Source: Pseudonocardia sp. MH-G8 (lineage in GTDB: Bacteria > Actinomycetota > Actinomycetes > Mycobacteriales > Pseudonocardiaceae). From it: a stretch of 64,000 bases of DNA. The notes under the pieces are model-generated. The model was not told the origin of the DNA. It did no database searches and worked only from the letters and a program-made list of their open reading frames with translations. The stretch is taken from the NCBI RefSeq assembly GCF_002262885.1, contig NZ_NKYF01000010.1, forward strand, positions 1 through 64,000, written 5' to 3'. Positions 50,394 to 60,876 of the stretch are shown here, one piece after another. Position numbers and translations under genes: made by a program. Each line of letters begins with the position of its first letter. The stretch's first letter is position 1.

Positions 50394-51296
50394 TCAACGG
50401 TCCACAGCCGCGCTGAGGGCGTCGGTCACGGTCCGGTGCCGGAACTCGTAGCCGTGCTCCTGCAGCACCGCGGGAACGGCGAGCGGGCCCGTCAGGATCA
50501 TCTCCTCGGCCGCCTGACCGAGGACGGCGCGCAGGGCGAGGGCCGGCACCGTCAGCAGGGCGGGCCGGTTCAGCACCGCCGCGAGCGCGGCGGTGAACTC
50601 GGCGTTGGTGACGGGCTCCGGCCCGGCCAGGTTCACCGGCCCCCGCACGTCGGGGTGCTCCACCAGGAACCGCATGGCGCCGACCTCGTCGTCGAGGGAG
50701 ATCCACGGGAACGCCTGCCGGCCGCTGCCGAGGCGACCGCCGAGCATCAGCGAGAACAAGGGCCGCAGCCGGCCCAGCAGACCACCGGCCGGGGAGAGCA
50801 CCACGCACGAGCGCATCAGCACGACCCGCGCGCCCGCAGCGGCCGCCGGGGCGGTGGCGACCTCCCAGTCCCGGCACAGCTCGGCGAGGAATCCCGCGCC
50901 GACCGGGGCCGACTCGTCGACCACGCGTGAGCCCGTGTCGCCGTAGAAGTTGATGCCCGACGCGTTGAGCAGAGACGCCACCCCGTGCTCCGCGACGGCG
51001 CCGGCCAGCACGTCGGTGGGCACGGTGCGGCTGTCGCGCAGCTGCTGCTTGCGCGCACCGCTCCACGGCCGATCGCCGATGCCGGCGCCGTTCAGGTTGA
51101 TCACGGCGTCGACGCCGTCGAACGTCCCGTCGTCGATCCGGCCCGCCGGTGGGTCCCACCCGCGTTCGTCCGGCGCGGCCGGGGTCCGGCGGACGAGCCG
51201 CAAGACCTCGTGGCCCGCGTGCCGGAGGTCGGCGACGAGAGCAGTACCGATCAGGCCGGACGAACCGGCGACCACGACACGCACGCCGGAGATCAT
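50394..51296 (-). CDS. TIGR01777-family SDR (epimerase-like)
   Basis: A 300-residue extended SDR-type protein. The NAD-binding fingerprint is VVVAGSSGLIGTALVADL; VINLNGAGIGDRPWSGARKQQLRDSR and NASGINFYGDTG (Tyr of the active site) and FPWISLDDEVGAMRFLVE are hallmarks of the TIGR01777/SulA-like family. Homologue of Rv2216 in the same genomic place in mycobacteria. Substrate unknown. In the lipA-lipB-sucB block but probably not part of lipoate synthesis. Confidence 0.9.
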   Translation of the reverse strand: MISGVRVVVAGSSGLIGTALVADLRHAGHEVLRLVRRTPAAPDERGWDPPAGRIDDGTFDGVDAVINLNGAGIGDRPWSGARKQQLRDSRTVPTDVLAGAVAEHGVASLLNASGINFYGDTGSRVVDESAPVGAGFLAELCRDWEVATAPAAAAGARVVLMRSCVVLSPAGGLLGRLRPLFSLMLGGRLGSGRQAFPWISLDDEVGAMRFLVEHPDVRGPVNLAGPEPVTNAEFTAALAAVLNRPALLTVPALALRAVLGQAAEEMILTGPLAVPAVLQEHGYEFRHRTVTDALSAAVDR

Positions 51297-51344
51297 CGCC
51301 GAAGCCGGTGCGGCTCGCGACCCGGGAGCCCGTCACCATCCGGG

Positions 51345-51388
51345 CCGTGAGTGGATACGAGTGCTCGGGCACCCGTATCCACTCACGG
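51345..51388 (-). terminator. Hairpin after sucB
   Basis: CCGTGAGTGGATACG (51345-51359) and CGTATCCACTCACGG (51374-51388) are a perfect 15-bp inverted pair with a 14-base loop, starting six bases beyond the sucB stop. No long T tract follows on the minus strand, so a rho-independent terminator is likely but not certain. Confidence 0.62.
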
Positions 51389-51393
51389 TCGGT

Positions 51394-53235
51394 TCACAGG
51401 CCCAGGTCGGTCTCGAACGCGCCTTCCTCGAGCCGGGCCTTGATCGCGCTGACGAACCGGCCGGCGTCGGCGCCGTCGACGATCCGGTGGTCGTAGGTCA
51501 GCGGCAGGTAGCAGACCGAGCGGATGGCGATCGAGTCGTCGCCGTCCGGGCCGGTGACGACCATGGGCTGCTTGGTGATCTTGCCGGTGCCGAGGATGGC
51601 GACCTGCGGCTGGTTGATGATCGGGGTGTCGAAGAGGGCGCCCGCGCTGCCGATGTTGGTGATCGTGAAGGTGCCACCGGACAGCTCGTCGGGGCCGATC
51701 TTGTTGTCGCGCGTGCGCTGCGCGACGTCGGCGATCTTGCGCGCGATCCCCGCGATGTTGAGGTCCTCGGCGTTCTTGATCACCGGCACGAGGAGGCCGC
51801 GGGGGGTGTCCACCGCGATGGCCAGGTGCACGCCGCCGTGGTAGGTGACCTCCTTCGTCTCCTCGTTGATCGACGAGTTGACCTGCGGGAACGCCTTGAG
51901 CGCCTCCACGGTGGCCTTCGCGAAGAACGGCAGGAACGTCAGCTTGACGCCCTCGCGCCGCTCGAACTCGGCCTTCGCGCGGGCCCGCAACGCGGCGATC
52001 CGCGTGACGTCGACCTCCTGCACGGTGGTGAGCTGCGCGGAGGTGCGCAGCGACTCCGTCATCCGCTGCGCGATGAGCTGGCGCAGCCGCGGCATCTTCA
52101 CCGTGGTGCCGGGCTCCGGCGCGTTCGCGGGCGGCCTGGGCACCTGGCGCGCCGGGGCGGCGGACGGGGCGCCGGACGGGGCCGCGGCGGCCTGCGGGGC
52201 CGGCGCGGCGGGCTCCGGCTCGGCAGCCGGCTTCTTGGCCTCGGCCGCGGCGAGCACGTCCTGCTTGCGGATGCGGCCACCGACGCCGGACCCCGTGATC
52301 GAGGTGAGGTCCACGTCCTGCTCCGCCGCGAGCTTGCGCACGAGCGGGGTGACGTACGGCGCGCCACCACGGTCGCCGTCCTGCGCGTCGTCCTCCTGCT
52401 CGGCGGCGGGTTCGGGCTGCGCCTCCGCGCGGGCTGCGCCGTCGCCGGAGGTCGGCTGCTCGGCCTGCTGCTGCGGGGCCTGCTGCTGCGGGGGCGACGC
52501 CTGCTCCCGGGGCTGCTGCTGGGCGGGCTCGGGCTCCTGCGCGGGCGGGGCGCTCTGCGCGGCGGCGTCGCCGATGACGGCGAGCTGCCCGCCGACGTCG
52601 ACCGTGTCGTCCTCGTTGGCCGTGATCTCCAGCAGGGTGCCGGCGACGGGGGAGGGGATCTCGGTGTCGACCTTGTCGGTGGAGACCTCGAGCAGGGGCT
52701 CGTCGACCTCGATCCGGTCGCCGACCTGCTTGAGCCACCGGGTGACGGTGCCCTCGGTGACGCTCTCCCCGAGCTCCGGCATCCGGACCGCGGTGCCCTG
52801 GCCGGTCGACTCGGCGGCGGCACGAGGCGCCTGTGCCGGCTCTTCCTGCGCGGCCGGCGCGGCGGCCTGGTTCGGGGGCGCGGCCGGCTCCTGCGCGGCC
52901 GGCTCCTCCTCGGCGGGTGCTTCGGCCGCCGACTGCGCAGGGGTCTCGCCCCCGGTGTCGCCGGCGCCGCTGTCGCCCGTCTCGGCGGGTGCCTCGTCGG
53001 CGTCGCCGATCACCGCCAGCTCACCGCCGACCTCGACGGTGTCGTCCTCGCCGGCGACGATGCGCTGCAGGACGCCTGCGGCAGGCGAGGGGATCTCGGT
53101 GTCGACCTTGTCGGTGGAGACCTCGAGCAGGGGCTCGTCGACCTCGACCCGGTCGCCCTCCTGCTTGAGCCATCGGGTGACGGTGCCCTCGGTGACACTC
53201 TCACCGAGGGCGGGCATCTGGACGGAGAAGGCCAT
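51394..53235 (-). CDS. sucB: 2-oxoacid dehydrogenase E2, dihydrolipoamide acyltransferase
   Basis: A 613-residue E2 subunit for the pyruvate/2-oxoglutarate dehydrogenase complexes. Two lipoyl domains, each with the target lysine in [12 protein letters not shown] (Lys43 and Lys188); Pro/Ala/Glu/Gln-rich linkers; a peripheral subunit-binding domain ([29 protein letters not shown]); and the C-terminal acyltransferase domain ending with [15 protein letters not shown], whose His and Asp are catalytic. Actinobacterial two-lipoyl form, matching M. tuberculosis dlaT/Rv2215. Follows lpd by 45 bases and likely shares its transcript. RBS AGGAAGAGGAG upstream. Confidence 0.95.
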   Translation of the reverse strand: MAFSVQMPALGESVTEGTVTRWLKQEGDRVEVDEPLLEVSTDKVDTEIPSPAAGVLQRIVAGEDDTVEVGGELAVIGDADEAPAETGDSGAGDTGGETPAQSAAEAPAEEEPAAQEPAAPPNQAAAPAAQEEPAQAPRAAAESTGQGTAVRMPELGESVTEGTVTRWLKQVGDRIEVDEPLLEVSTDKVDTEIPSPVAGTLLEITANEDDTVDVGGQLAVIGDAAAQSAPPAQEPEPAQQQPREQASPPQQQAPQQQAEQPTSGDGAARAEAQPEPAAEQEDDAQDGDRGGAPYVTPLVRKLAAEQDVDLTSITGSGVGGRIRKQDVLAAAEAKKPAAEPEPAAPAPQAAAAPSGAPSAAPARQVPRPPANAPEPGTTVKMPRLRQLIAQRMTESLRTSAQLTTVQEVDVTRIAALRARAKAEFERREGVKLTFLPFFAKATVEALKAFPQVNSSINEETKEVTYHGGVHLAIAVDTPRGLLVPVIKNAEDLNIAGIARKIADVAQRTRDNKIGPDELSGGTFTITNIGSAGALFDTPIINQPQVAILGTGKITKQPMVVTGPDGDDSIAIRSVCYLPLTYDHRIVDGADAGRFVSAIKARLEEGAFETDLGL

Positions 53236-53280
53236 TTCGGGTCGGAGCTCCTCTTCCTGCGGTTCGGGGGTTCGGGGGCG

Positions 53281-54663
53281 TCAGCTGTGGCTGTGCAGGG
53301 GCTTGCCGGCGAGCGCGAGGTGCGCTTCCCCGAAGGCTTCGTTCTGGGTGGGGTGGGCGTGGACGAGGGCCGCGACGTCCTCGGCCTGCGCGTCCCAGTT
53401 GTAGACCAGCTGCGCCTCGCCGATCAGCTCGCCGACGCGCGCGCCGACCATGTGGATGCCGACGACCGGCCCCTGCGTGCCCTCGCCGCCCGCCTTGACG
53501 AGCTTGATCGCGCCCTGCGTCTGCAGGATCTGGCTCTTGCCGTTGCCGGCGAGGTCGTAGGTCAGCGTCTGGATCTCGCCGTGGCGCTCCCGGGCCTGCG
53601 CCTCGGTGAGCCCGACGGAGGCGACCTCGGGCTCGCAGTAGGTGACGCGCGGGATGCCGGCCTCGTCGATGGGCGGCGGGTTGAGCCCGGCGATCTGCTC
53701 GGCCACGAAGATGCCCTGGGCGAAGCCGCGATGGGCCAGCTGCAGGCCGGGGACGATGTCGCCGAGGGCGTACACGTTCGGAAGGTTGGTGTGCAGCTGC
53801 TCGTCGGCGAGGACGAAGCCGCGCTCCATCGTGACGCCGGCCTCCTCGAAGCCGTGCCCCGCGGTGTTGGGGCCGCGGCCGACGGCGACGAGCAGCAGGT
53901 CGGCCTCGATCTCCTCGCCGGACTCGAGCGACACGGTGACCGACTCGTCGGTCTGCTTGGCGCCGGTGAACTTCACGCCGGTCTTGAAGGCGATCTTGCG
54001 GCGGCGGAAGGCGCGCTCGAGCAGCTTGGAGGCGAACTCGTCCTCGTTGGGGACGAGGTGGGGCAGCGCCTCGACGACCGTGACGTCGGCGCCGAAGCTC
54101 TTGAAGACCGAGGCGAACTCGACGCCGATCACACCGCCGCCGAGCACGACCACCCGCTCGGGGACGTTGTCGAGCCGGATGGCCTCGTTGCTGGTGATGA
54201 CCCGGCCGCCGATGTCGAGGCCGGGCAGCGACTTGGCGTAGCTGCCGGTGGCGAGCACGACGTTCTTGCCGACGTAGCGGTCCTCGCCCACGACGACGGC
54301 GTTCGGGCCCTCGAACCGCCCGGTGCCCTCCACCAGGGTGATCTTGCGGGACTTCACCAGCCCCTGCAGGCCCTTGTAGAGCTTGCTGATCACGCCGTCC
54401 TTGTAGCCGTTGACGCCGGCCATGTCGATCCCGGCGAGCGAGCTCTTGACGCCGATCTTGTCGCCTTCACGGGCGGCGTCGGCCACCTCGGCCGCGTGCA
54501 GCAGTGCCTTCGTGGGGATGCAGCCGTAGTGCAGGCAGGTGCCGCCCAGCTTGTCGCGCTCCACCAGCACCACGGACATGCCCAGCTCGGCAGCGCGCAG
54601 CGCGGCTGCATAGCCGCCCGATCCGCCGCCGAGAACGACGAGGTCCGCGTTGTGCTCGGGCAC
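53281..54663 (-). CDS. lpd: Dihydrolipoamide dehydrogenase
   Basis: A 460-residue flavoprotein reoxidising dihydrolipoyl groups with NAD+. FAD motif LVVLGGGSGGYAAALRAAELG, redox disulphide GGTCLHYGCIPTKALLHAAE (Cys43 and Cys48), NAD fold VVVLGGGVIGVEFASVF, and VYALGDIV...HRGFAQGI. The C-terminal His-Glu pair in VHAHPTQNEAFGE is intact. GTG 54663 with GGGAG ahead. First gene of the lpd-sucB unit; a divergent small gene starts at 54823. Confidence 0.96.
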   Translation of the reverse strand: MPEHNADLVVLGGGSGGYAAALRAAELGMSVVLVERDKLGGTCLHYGCIPTKALLHAAEVADAAREGDKIGVKSSLAGIDMAGVNGYKDGVISKLYKGLQGLVKSRKITLVEGTGRFEGPNAVVVGEDRYVGKNVVLATGSYAKSLPGLDIGGRVITSNEAIRLDNVPERVVVLGGGVIGVEFASVFKSFGADVTVVEALPHLVPNEDEFASKLLERAFRRRKIAFKTGVKFTGAKQTDESVTVSLESGEEIEADLLLVAVGRGPNTAGHGFEEAGVTMERGFVLADEQLHTNLPNVYALGDIVPGLQLAHRGFAQGIFVAEQIAGLNPPPIDEAGIPRVTYCEPEVASVGLTEAQARERHGEIQTLTYDLAGNGKSQILQTQGAIKLVKAGGEGTQGPVVGIHMVGARVGELIGEAQLVYNWDAQAEDVAALVHAHPTQNEAFGEAHLALAGKPLHSHS

Positions 54664-54822
54664 GTGTGTACTCCCTACCGATCGGTCGCCACGGGGTGTG
54701 GGCAGCGGCATGTGACGCCGCTGATCCCATCTTGTCATCTGCCGGGGTCGCACGTGGCGGCTGGTGCTCCCCCGGGAGCGAATCACCCGTGCCGAGCGTT
54801 GAGCGGGCGGGAGGTGGCTCGG

Positions 54823-55167
54823 ATGGGCGTGCTGGCGAGGCTGACGAAGGGCCGGATCGGGGCCCGCGGGTCGGGCGACGAGGACCGGACGCACCTGCGG
54901 CAGTGGGCCGCGGCACACGAGGGCGTGGAGGCGTTCGTCGAGCCGCGCACCACGGTCACCGGCACCACCGTGCTGCTGGTGGACAAGGACGGCGCCTGGA
55001 CGCGCCGCCGCGTGGCCGACCCGGCCGCCGCGCGGAAGTTCGCCCGCGCGCTCGCGATGCCGGTCTACGACGTGCAGCTCGTGGGCTACCCGCAGCGGAT
55101 GCGCGACCACGACGCCCGCGAGCGGGTCCTGCGCGAGCGGGCCCGCCGGGCCCGACTGGAGGAGTAG
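54823..55167 (+). CDS. Conserved small protein divergent from lpd
   Basis: A 114-residue protein: HLRQWAAAHEGVEAFVEPRTTVTGTTVLLVDKDGAWTRRRVADPAAARKFARALAMPVYDVQLVGYPQRMRDHDARER (shown only in parts: VEAFVEPRTTVT, TVLLVDKDGAWTRRRV, PVYDVQLVGYPQRMRDHD). It is a common actinobacterial protein of unknown function beside lpd, often listed as an 'oxidoreductase', but no cofactor motif is visible. ATG 54823 has GGAGG eight bases ahead. Confidence 0.78.
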   Translation: MGVLARLTKGRIGARGSGDEDRTHLRQWAAAHEGVEAFVEPRTTVTGTTVLLVDKDGAWTRRRVADPAAARKFARALAMPVYDVQLVGYPQRMRDHDARERVLRERARRARLEE

Positions 55168-55364
55168 CGGCCGGGGCGCGAACGACCGACCGTCGTGCCG
55201 TCGCTCCACGGCGCGCAGCGGGGCCGCCCACCGGTGCGAGATCACCCGTTGGGCGCAGTAGCGGCGGGATGTCGCCGCCACCGCACCCATCCGGCGATCA
55301 CGAGCTGTCGCCGCGCCCGGGCCACCGCGCTAGCGTCGCCCGCAGGCGGCGAGAGGGGACCGGT

Positions 55365-57107
55365 GTGAGTCTGATCATCGAGAAGAACGTCATGGTGGCG
55401 ATGCGGGACGGCGTGCGGATGGCCACCGACGTCTACCGGCCCGAGGGCGACGGGCCGTTCCCGGTGCTGGTGCAGCGGTTGCCGTACGGCAAGGAGGTCG
55501 CCGGGCTGCGCAACTTCTCCTTCGACGTGCTGCGCGGCGCCCAGGCCGGCTACGCCGTCGTGGTGCAGGACACCCGCGGCCGGTACGCCAGCGAGGGGGA
55601 GTTCAACCCGTTCTTCGACGAGGCGGCGGACGGGGCCGACACCGTCGCGTGGGTGGCGGCGCAGCCGTGGTCCACCGGACGCGTCGGCATGATCGGTGGC
55701 TCGTACTTCGGGGCCACCCAGTGGCTCGCGGCGAGCCAGGCGCCGCCCGCGCTGGCGGCGATCGCGCCGTTCGTCACCACGGACCAGTACTACGAGAGCT
55801 GGGCCTACCAGGGCGGCGCGTTCCAGCTGGGTTTCAACCTGCACTGGACGCTGTCGACGCTCGGGCTCGCCGAGCTCCAGCGGCGTCTGGGCGCCGGGAG
55901 CGCCACGCCCGAGCAGCTGGGCGCCCTGATCGCGGCCGTCGACGCCAACGACGAGCTCTACCGGCGCACGCCGCTGCGCGGGCTGCCCGAGCTGAAGGGC
56001 ATCGCCCCCTACTACGACGACTGGCTCGACCACCCCTCCTACGACGAGTTCTGGCGCTCCTGCGCACCCCGCGAGCACTACGGGGACATCACGGTGCCGG
56101 CCCTGAACATGGGCGGCTGGTACGACCTGTTCCTCAAGGGCACGATCGCCAACTACACCGGGATGAAGGCGGCGGGCGGCAGCGCAGCGGCGCGCGGCAT
56201 GCAGCGGCTGGTCATCGGGCCGTGGGCGCACGGGCCGGTGGGCGGGTGGTTCCCGGAGCGCGGCTTCGGGCTGATGGCGGGCACGGACGCGGCCGACGTC
56301 ACCGGGATGCAGCTGCGCTGGTTCGACCACCTGCTCAAGGGCGTGGACAACGGGCTCGAGGGCGACAAGCCGGTGCGCATCTTCGTGATGGGCGCCGACG
56401 TCTGGCGCGACGAGGACGACTGGCCGCTGCCCGGCACCGAGTTCGTCGACTACCACCTCGGCGGGGAGGGCCGCGCCAATACCGCGGCGGGTGACGGCTC
56501 GCTCGGCACCGAGCCTCCTGCGGGCGCCGCCTACGACGCCTACCTGTACGACCCCCGCGACCCGGTCCCGACCGTCGGCGGGGGCTCGTTCCTCCCCGGC
56601 CTGTTCGTCGGCGTGAACTCCGGGCCCCGCGACCAGCGCGAGGTGGAGCGGCGCGCGGACGTGCTGTGCTACACGACCGAGCCGCTCGCCGAGCCGTTGG
56701 AGGTGACCGGCCCGGTGGAAGCCGTCCTGCACGTCTCGTCCTCGGCGCCGGACACGGACTTCACGGCGAAGCTCGTGGACGTCTACCCGGACGGGCGCGC
56801 GGAGAACCTGGCCGACGGGATCCTGCGGGTGCGCTACCGCGAGTCGCTGTCCGAGCCGCGCCTCATGGAGCCCGGACGCGTCTACGAGGTGCGCGTCGAC
56901 CTGGTGGCCACGGCGAACCTGTTCCGGGCGGGCCACCGCATCCGGCTCGAGGTGTCCAGCAGCAACTTCCCGCGCTTCGACCGCAACACGAACACGGGGG
57001 GCACGATCGCGCAGGAGTGCGCGGAGGACTTCCTCCCGGCGCTGAACCGCGTGCACCACGGAGGCGCGCACCCCTCACGGCTGGTGCTGCCGGTTGTGCG
57101 TCGCTGA
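55365..57107 (+). CDS. CocE/NonD-family hydrolase (X-Pro dipeptidase S15-like)
   Basis: A 580-residue serine hydrolase. N-terminal strand NVMVAMRDGVRMATDVYRPEG; nucleophile Ser113 in GMIGGSYFGATQW; QDTRGRYASEGEF near 68-80, the oxyanion region; catalytic Asp/His probably at about 250-330 with KGVDNGLEGDKPVRIFVMG. The C-terminal jelly roll has SSSAPDTDFTAKLVDVYPDG...VRYRES and NTNTGG. Hydrolyses esters or amides, substrate unknown. GTG 55365 follows GAGAGGGGAC. No operon partner; a terminator-like spacer precedes it. Confidence 0.88.
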   Translation: MSLIIEKNVMVAMRDGVRMATDVYRPEGDGPFPVLVQRLPYGKEVAGLRNFSFDVLRGAQAGYAVVVQDTRGRYASEGEFNPFFDEAADGADTVAWVAAQPWSTGRVGMIGGSYFGATQWLAASQAPPALAAIAPFVTTDQYYESWAYQGGAFQLGFNLHWTLSTLGLAELQRRLGAGSATPEQLGALIAAVDANDELYRRTPLRGLPELKGIAPYYDDWLDHPSYDEFWRSCAPREHYGDITVPALNMGGWYDLFLKGTIANYTGMKAAGGSAAARGMQRLVIGPWAHGPVGGWFPERGFGLMAGTDAADVTGMQLRWFDHLLKGVDNGLEGDKPVRIFVMGADVWRDEDDWPLPGTEFVDYHLGGEGRANTAAGDGSLGTEPPAGAAYDAYLYDPRDPVPTVGGGSFLPGLFVGVNSGPRDQREVERRADVLCYTTEPLAEPLEVTGPVEAVLHVSSSAPDTDFTAKLVDVYPDGRAENLADGILRVRYRESLSEPRLMEPGRVYEVRVDLVATANLFRAGHRIRLEVSSSNFPRFDRNTNTGGTIAQECAEDFLPALNRVHHGGAHPSRLVLPVVRR

Positions 57108-57243
57108 GCCTGCACGATCAGGCGGGCTTCGCTTCCGTGTCAGCGGTTGCGCGTAGGAGCGCCAGGCAGAGGCTTCCGCGACCGCATTCGGCTCACGGCG
57201 AAGCGTGGTGTCAGGGGCGGTTGCGTTGACTACGGTCCCTGCC

Positions 57244-57960
57244 ATGGCTGCGCCGCCGCTGGTCCTCGTGCACAGTCCGCTTGTCGGGCCGTCGACCTGG
57301 CAGGCGGTCGCGAGCGAGTTCCGGAGCCGCGGCCGGACCGTGTGCGTGCCGTCGCTCGTCGGCGCCGTGGACGACGGGCCGCCGTTCTACCAGGGGTTCG
57401 CCGAGAGGGTCCACGCCTGCATGCCCGTCGAGCGCGCCGGCGGGGTCGTCCTGGCGGTGCACAGCGGCGCGGGCCCACTCGTGCCGTCGGTGCTGCAGGC
57501 CGCTCCGGTCGAGATCGGCGCCGTCGTGTTCGTGGACGCCACGTTGCCGCATCCCGGGCGGGCGTGGTTCGACTCCGTGCCGACCGAGATGGCGGGCGAG
57601 CTCCGGAGCCTCGCCAGCGGTGGGATACTCCCCCCGTGGCAGGAGTGGTTCGAGCCGGCCGTTCTGCGTGAGCTCCTCCCCGACGCGGGGTCCCGGGCGG
57701 CGTTCGTCGCCGAGGTGCCCCGCCTCCCGGTGGACTACTTCGCAGAGGTCGCGCCGAACGTCCCGCGTTGGGAGGGCACCAGAGCGGGGTACCTGCGGCT
57801 TTCCGAGCCCTACGAGGGGGCTGCAGAGGAGGCTGCGCGCCGAGGATGGCCAGTCCGGCGGTATCGAGGTCGCCACCTCAGCCCGGTGGTGGAGCCGGCC
57901 GAGGTGGCGGATGCGATCGACGAACTGCTCGACCTCATGGAAAACGGCGAAGGCGGGTAG
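57244..57960 (+). CDS. Alpha/beta-hydrolase family protein
   Basis: A 238-residue alpha/beta hydrolase. The fold shows as PLVLVHSPLVGPSTWQAVA at the N-terminus (HSPL oxyanion loop), VVLAVHSGAGPLVPSVL with nucleophile Ser74, and GAVVFVDATLPHPGRAW after it. The C-terminal catalytic His would be in RYRGRHLSPVVEP. The family is diverse; substrate unknown. ATG 57244 chosen because upstream residues do not match the family and this codon starts the strand. Confidence 0.78.
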   Translation: MAAPPLVLVHSPLVGPSTWQAVASEFRSRGRTVCVPSLVGAVDDGPPFYQGFAERVHACMPVERAGGVVLAVHSGAGPLVPSVLQAAPVEIGAVVFVDATLPHPGRAWFDSVPTEMAGELRSLASGGILPPWQEWFEPAVLRELLPDAGSRAAFVAEVPRLPVDYFAEVAPNVPRWEGTRAGYLRLSEPYEGAAEEAARRGWPVRRYRGRHLSPVVEPAEVADAIDELLDLMENGEGG

Positions 57961-57980
57961 CGATCGCCGTCCCCGGACGC

Positions 57981-59480
57981 TCAGCCGTTCTTCGCGATGT
58001 CGGTCAGCAGTGCGTGCAGCGTGCGGACCGGTACGCCCGTTCCGCCCTTCGTCGTGTAGCCGTACGGGCCGGCGCTGTGGAAGCTCGGGCCCGCGATGTC
58101 GATGTGGGCCCACGGCAGGCCTGCGGGCACGAACTCGCGCAGGAAGGTCCCGGCCACGAGCATGCCGCCCCAGCGGCTGCCGGTGACGTTGGCGATGTCG
58201 GCGATGCGCGAGTCGAGCTCGCCGCGCATGTGCTCGGGCAGCGGCATGGCCCAGCCGTCCTCGCCGGTGGCGCGGGCGTGGGCGGCCACGCGGTCGCGGA
58301 AGTCGTCGCTGCCCATCACACCCGCGGTGCGCAGGCCGAGCGCCACCTGCTGGGCACCGGTGAGCGTGGAGGTCTCCACCAGGTAGTCGGGCTCGTCCTC
58401 GGAGGCGCGGACGATCGCGTCGGCGAGGACGAGCCGGCCTTCGGCATCGGTGTTGAGCACCTCGACGGTCGTGCCGCCGTACATGCGCAGCACGTCGCCC
58501 GGGCGGTAGGCGGTGGCGCTGGGCATGTTCTCGGCCATCGGGACGGTGGCCGTGACCGCCACCGGCAGCTCCAGCTGCGCGGCCAGCACCGTGGCGGCGA
58601 TGACCGCGGCGGCACCGCCCATGTCCGAGGTCATGTGGTCCATGTTCGCGGCCGGCTTGATCGAGATGCCGCCCGTGTCGAACGTGATGCCCTTGCCCAC
58701 CAGCGCGACCTTCGCGCGCGGGTCCGGCCCGCCCGCGTAGCTCAGCCGCACCAGCCGGGGCGTGCGCGCCGACCCGCCGCCGACGCCGAGCACACCTCCG
58801 TAGCCGCCCGTGGCGAGCGCCTCCTCGTCGAGCACCTCCACCTCGACGCCCGCGGCCTGCGCGAGCTCGCGGGCCCGGGCGGCGAACGTCTCCGGGTAGA
58901 GGTCGTTGGGCGGCGTGTTGACCAGGTCACGCGCCGTGCGCACCGCCGTGGCGACGGCCGCGGCGGTGCGGAGGGTGTCGTCCTGGCCGGCGTCGGCGAG
59001 CAGGCCGACGGAGCCCACCGGCGCACGCCCGTTGCTCCCCGAGCGGTAGGTGGTGAACGTGTAGGCGCCCATCAGGGTGCCCTCCGCCGCGGCGCCGAGG
59101 TCGATCCGGCCCAGCGTGCTGACGACGCTCCCGGTGCCGGCCAGCGCGCGGGCCACGGCGCCCGCGGCGCGGCGCACCTGCTCGGCCTGCGGCTCCCCGC
59201 CCTCGTCGGGGGCGCCGAGGCCGACCGCGACGAGCAGCGGCGCCGTGATGCTCCCGCGCGCGGGCAGCCTCACGACCTCCTCCGCCTTGCCGGTGGCCCC
59301 GGCCACCGTGAGCAGGGCGGTCAGCTCGTCCGCGCCGCCGAACGCGTCGGCCACCTCGGCGGCGCCGGGCGCGAGGCGGGGGTCCTGATCCCCGTCGGCC
59401 GCCGGCAACAGCCCGATGACCACGGCGTCGACGTCGGCGGTGGCAGGTGATCCGTCTGCGATGTGCAGGTCGGTGGACAC
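57981..59480 (-). CDS. pepA: Leucyl aminopeptidase (cytosol aminopeptidase, M17)
   Basis: A 499-residue zinc/manganese aminopeptidase that removes N-terminal residues. The M17 core is plain: [27 protein letters not shown] (in part) with metal-binding Lys and Asp, [27 protein letters not shown], and [16 protein letters not shown] with the signature NTDAEGRL. The N-terminal domain (1-170) is the normal variable part. GTG 59480 begins [10 protein letters not shown]. Homologue of Rv2213 (pepB), at the same place in the mycobacterial block. Convergent with the alpha/beta hydrolase. Confidence 0.95.
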   Translation of the reverse strand: MSTDLHIADGSPATADVDAVVIGLLPAADGDQDPRLAPGAAEVADAFGGADELTALLTVAGATGKAEEVVRLPARGSITAPLLVAVGLGAPDEGGEPQAEQVRRAAGAVARALAGTGSVVSTLGRIDLGAAAEGTLMGAYTFTTYRSGSNGRAPVGSVGLLADAGQDDTLRTAAAVATAVRTARDLVNTPPNDLYPETFAARARELAQAAGVEVEVLDEEALATGGYGGVLGVGGGSARTPRLVRLSYAGGPDPRAKVALVGKGITFDTGGISIKPAANMDHMTSDMGGAAAVIAATVLAAQLELPVAVTATVPMAENMPSATAYRPGDVLRMYGGTTVEVLNTDAEGRLVLADAIVRASEDEPDYLVETSTLTGAQQVALGLRTAGVMGSDDFRDRVAAHARATGEDGWAMPLPEHMRGELDSRIADIANVTGSRWGGMLVAGTFLREFVPAGLPWAHIDIAGPSFHSAGPYGYTTKGGTGVPVRTLHALLTDIAKNG

Positions 59481-59603
59481 GCGCGGTCCTCTCGGCAGGG
59501 GTGCGGGGTGAATGCGTTCGCCGGCGGGGCGAGACCGGTTCGAGATGCTAATGACACCACCGTGCCCTCGGAGCGTGCAGCCCCGGGTGCAAGGGTGGAC
59601 GCC

Positions 59604-60866
59604 GTGTCCTCGAGCGTGCAGCGCCGACTGGGTACAGCCGACGCCACGGTGCTCGGGCTGGCCGCCATGCTCGGTACCGGTGTGTTCGCGGTCTGGGCGC
59701 CCGCCGCCGCGGCCGCCGGGCCGTGGCTGCTGCTCGCCGTGGTGCTCGCGGGCGTCGTCGCGGCCTGCAACGCGGCCTCTACCGCCGACCTCGCCGTCGC
59801 CCATCCGGAGAGCGGCGGCGGATACGTCTACGGGCGCGCGCGGCTCTCCCCGGGCGCGGGCCGGCTCGCGGGCGTGGCCTTCCTGGTCGGGAAGACGGCG
59901 TCGGCGGCCGCGGCGGCCGGGGTCTTCGGCAGCTACGTGCTCCCCTCGGCGCCGTTGCCCGCCGCCGCGATGGTGATCGTCGCCGCCACCGTGCTGAACA
60001 GCACCGGGGTGCGCTGGACGTCGCGCGGCGCGTACGCGCTCGTGGGGGGCACGCTCGCGGTGCTGCTCGTCGTGGTGGCGATCGGGTTGCTCGGTCCGGA
60101 ACAGGCGGCCGTGGCCACCGCCGCCACCCCGGACGTGGAGCCGGTTCCCACCCGCGGCGGCGTGTTCGGCGTGCTGACCGCGGCCGGTCTGGTCTTCTTC
60201 GCGTTCGCGGGCTACGCCCGGATCGCCACCCTCGGCGAGGAGGTGCGCGACCCGCACCGCACCCTGCGCCGTGCCATCGCGCTCGCGCTCGGCATCGCGA
60301 TGCTGACCTACCTGCTGGTGGCCGCCGCGCTGCTGGCCGGTCTCGGAGCCGACCGGCTGGCCACCGAGGCGGCCCCGCTCGTCGCGGTCGTCGACGGCGG
60401 TGAGGCTAGCGCGCTCGGCGTGCTCGTGCGCGCGGGCGCGGCCGTGGCTGCCGGGTCCGCGCTGCTGTCGGTGCTGGTCGGGGTCAGCCGCACGGCGCTG
60501 GCGATGGCCCGGCGCGGGGAGCTGCCCACCGGGCTCGCCGCGATCTCCTCCCGCGGTACGCCGCGCCGCGCCGACATCGTGGGCGGCCTCGTCGCGATCG
60601 GCATCGCCGCGTTCGCCGGCCCCGTCGCGGCGATCGCGCTGTCGGCGTGTTCGGTGCTCGTCTACTACGCAGTGATCAATCTCTCCGCGCTGCGGCTGCC
60701 GGCGGCGCAGCGCAGCTGGCCGCACTGGACCTCGTGCCTCGGGCTGCTGCTGTGCCTGGGGCTGGCGGCGCTGCTGCCGACGCACCAGGTCGTCACCACG
60801 GCCGTCGCGCTCGCCGTCGGGTGGGTGCTGTGCACGGTGCTCGGGCGCTCCGGCGCCGCCGGGTAG
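59604..60866 (+). CDS. APC-family amino acid permease
   Basis: A 420-residue transporter with about twelve hydrophobic segments. The APC signature is visible at helix 1 ([21 protein letters not shown]) and in helix 6 ([30 protein letters not shown]). I prefer GTG 59604 because AAGGGTGG lies five bases ahead; the frame is open to 59562. Divergent from pepA; might take up amino acids or peptides' products. Its stop is ten bases from the gcvT start, so the two are probably one unit. Confidence 0.85.
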   Translation: MSSSVQRRLGTADATVLGLAAMLGTGVFAVWAPAAAAAGPWLLLAVVLAGVVAACNAASTADLAVAHPESGGGYVYGRARLSPGAGRLAGVAFLVGKTASAAAAAGVFGSYVLPSAPLPAAAMVIVAATVLNSTGVRWTSRGAYALVGGTLAVLLVVVAIGLLGPEQAAVATAATPDVEPVPTRGGVFGVLTAAGLVFFAFAGYARIATLGEEVRDPHRTLRRAIALALGIAMLTYLLVAAALLAGLGADRLATEAAPLVAVVDGGEASALGVLVRAGAAVAAGSALLSVLVGVSRTALAMARRGELPTGLAAISSRGTPRRADIVGGLVAIGIAAFAGPVAAIALSACSVLVYYAVINLSALRLPAAQRSWPHWTSCLGLLLCLGLAALLPTHQVVTTAVALAVGWVLCTVLGRSGAAG

Positions 60867-60876
60867 GTTCGCCCCC

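Noticed and set aside
50957-54800. A 1,405-codon plus-strand frame over sucB and lpd
   Set aside because: Purely antisense to two enzymes with every catalytic motif present; a striking example of codon-bias shadow. Only its last 114 codons (54823-55167) are a real gene.
55168-55364. A regulatory RNA ahead of the CocE-like gene
   Set aside because: Only short GC-rich stems (around GGCGGGATGTCGCCGCC) are visible, which is ordinary for this genome.
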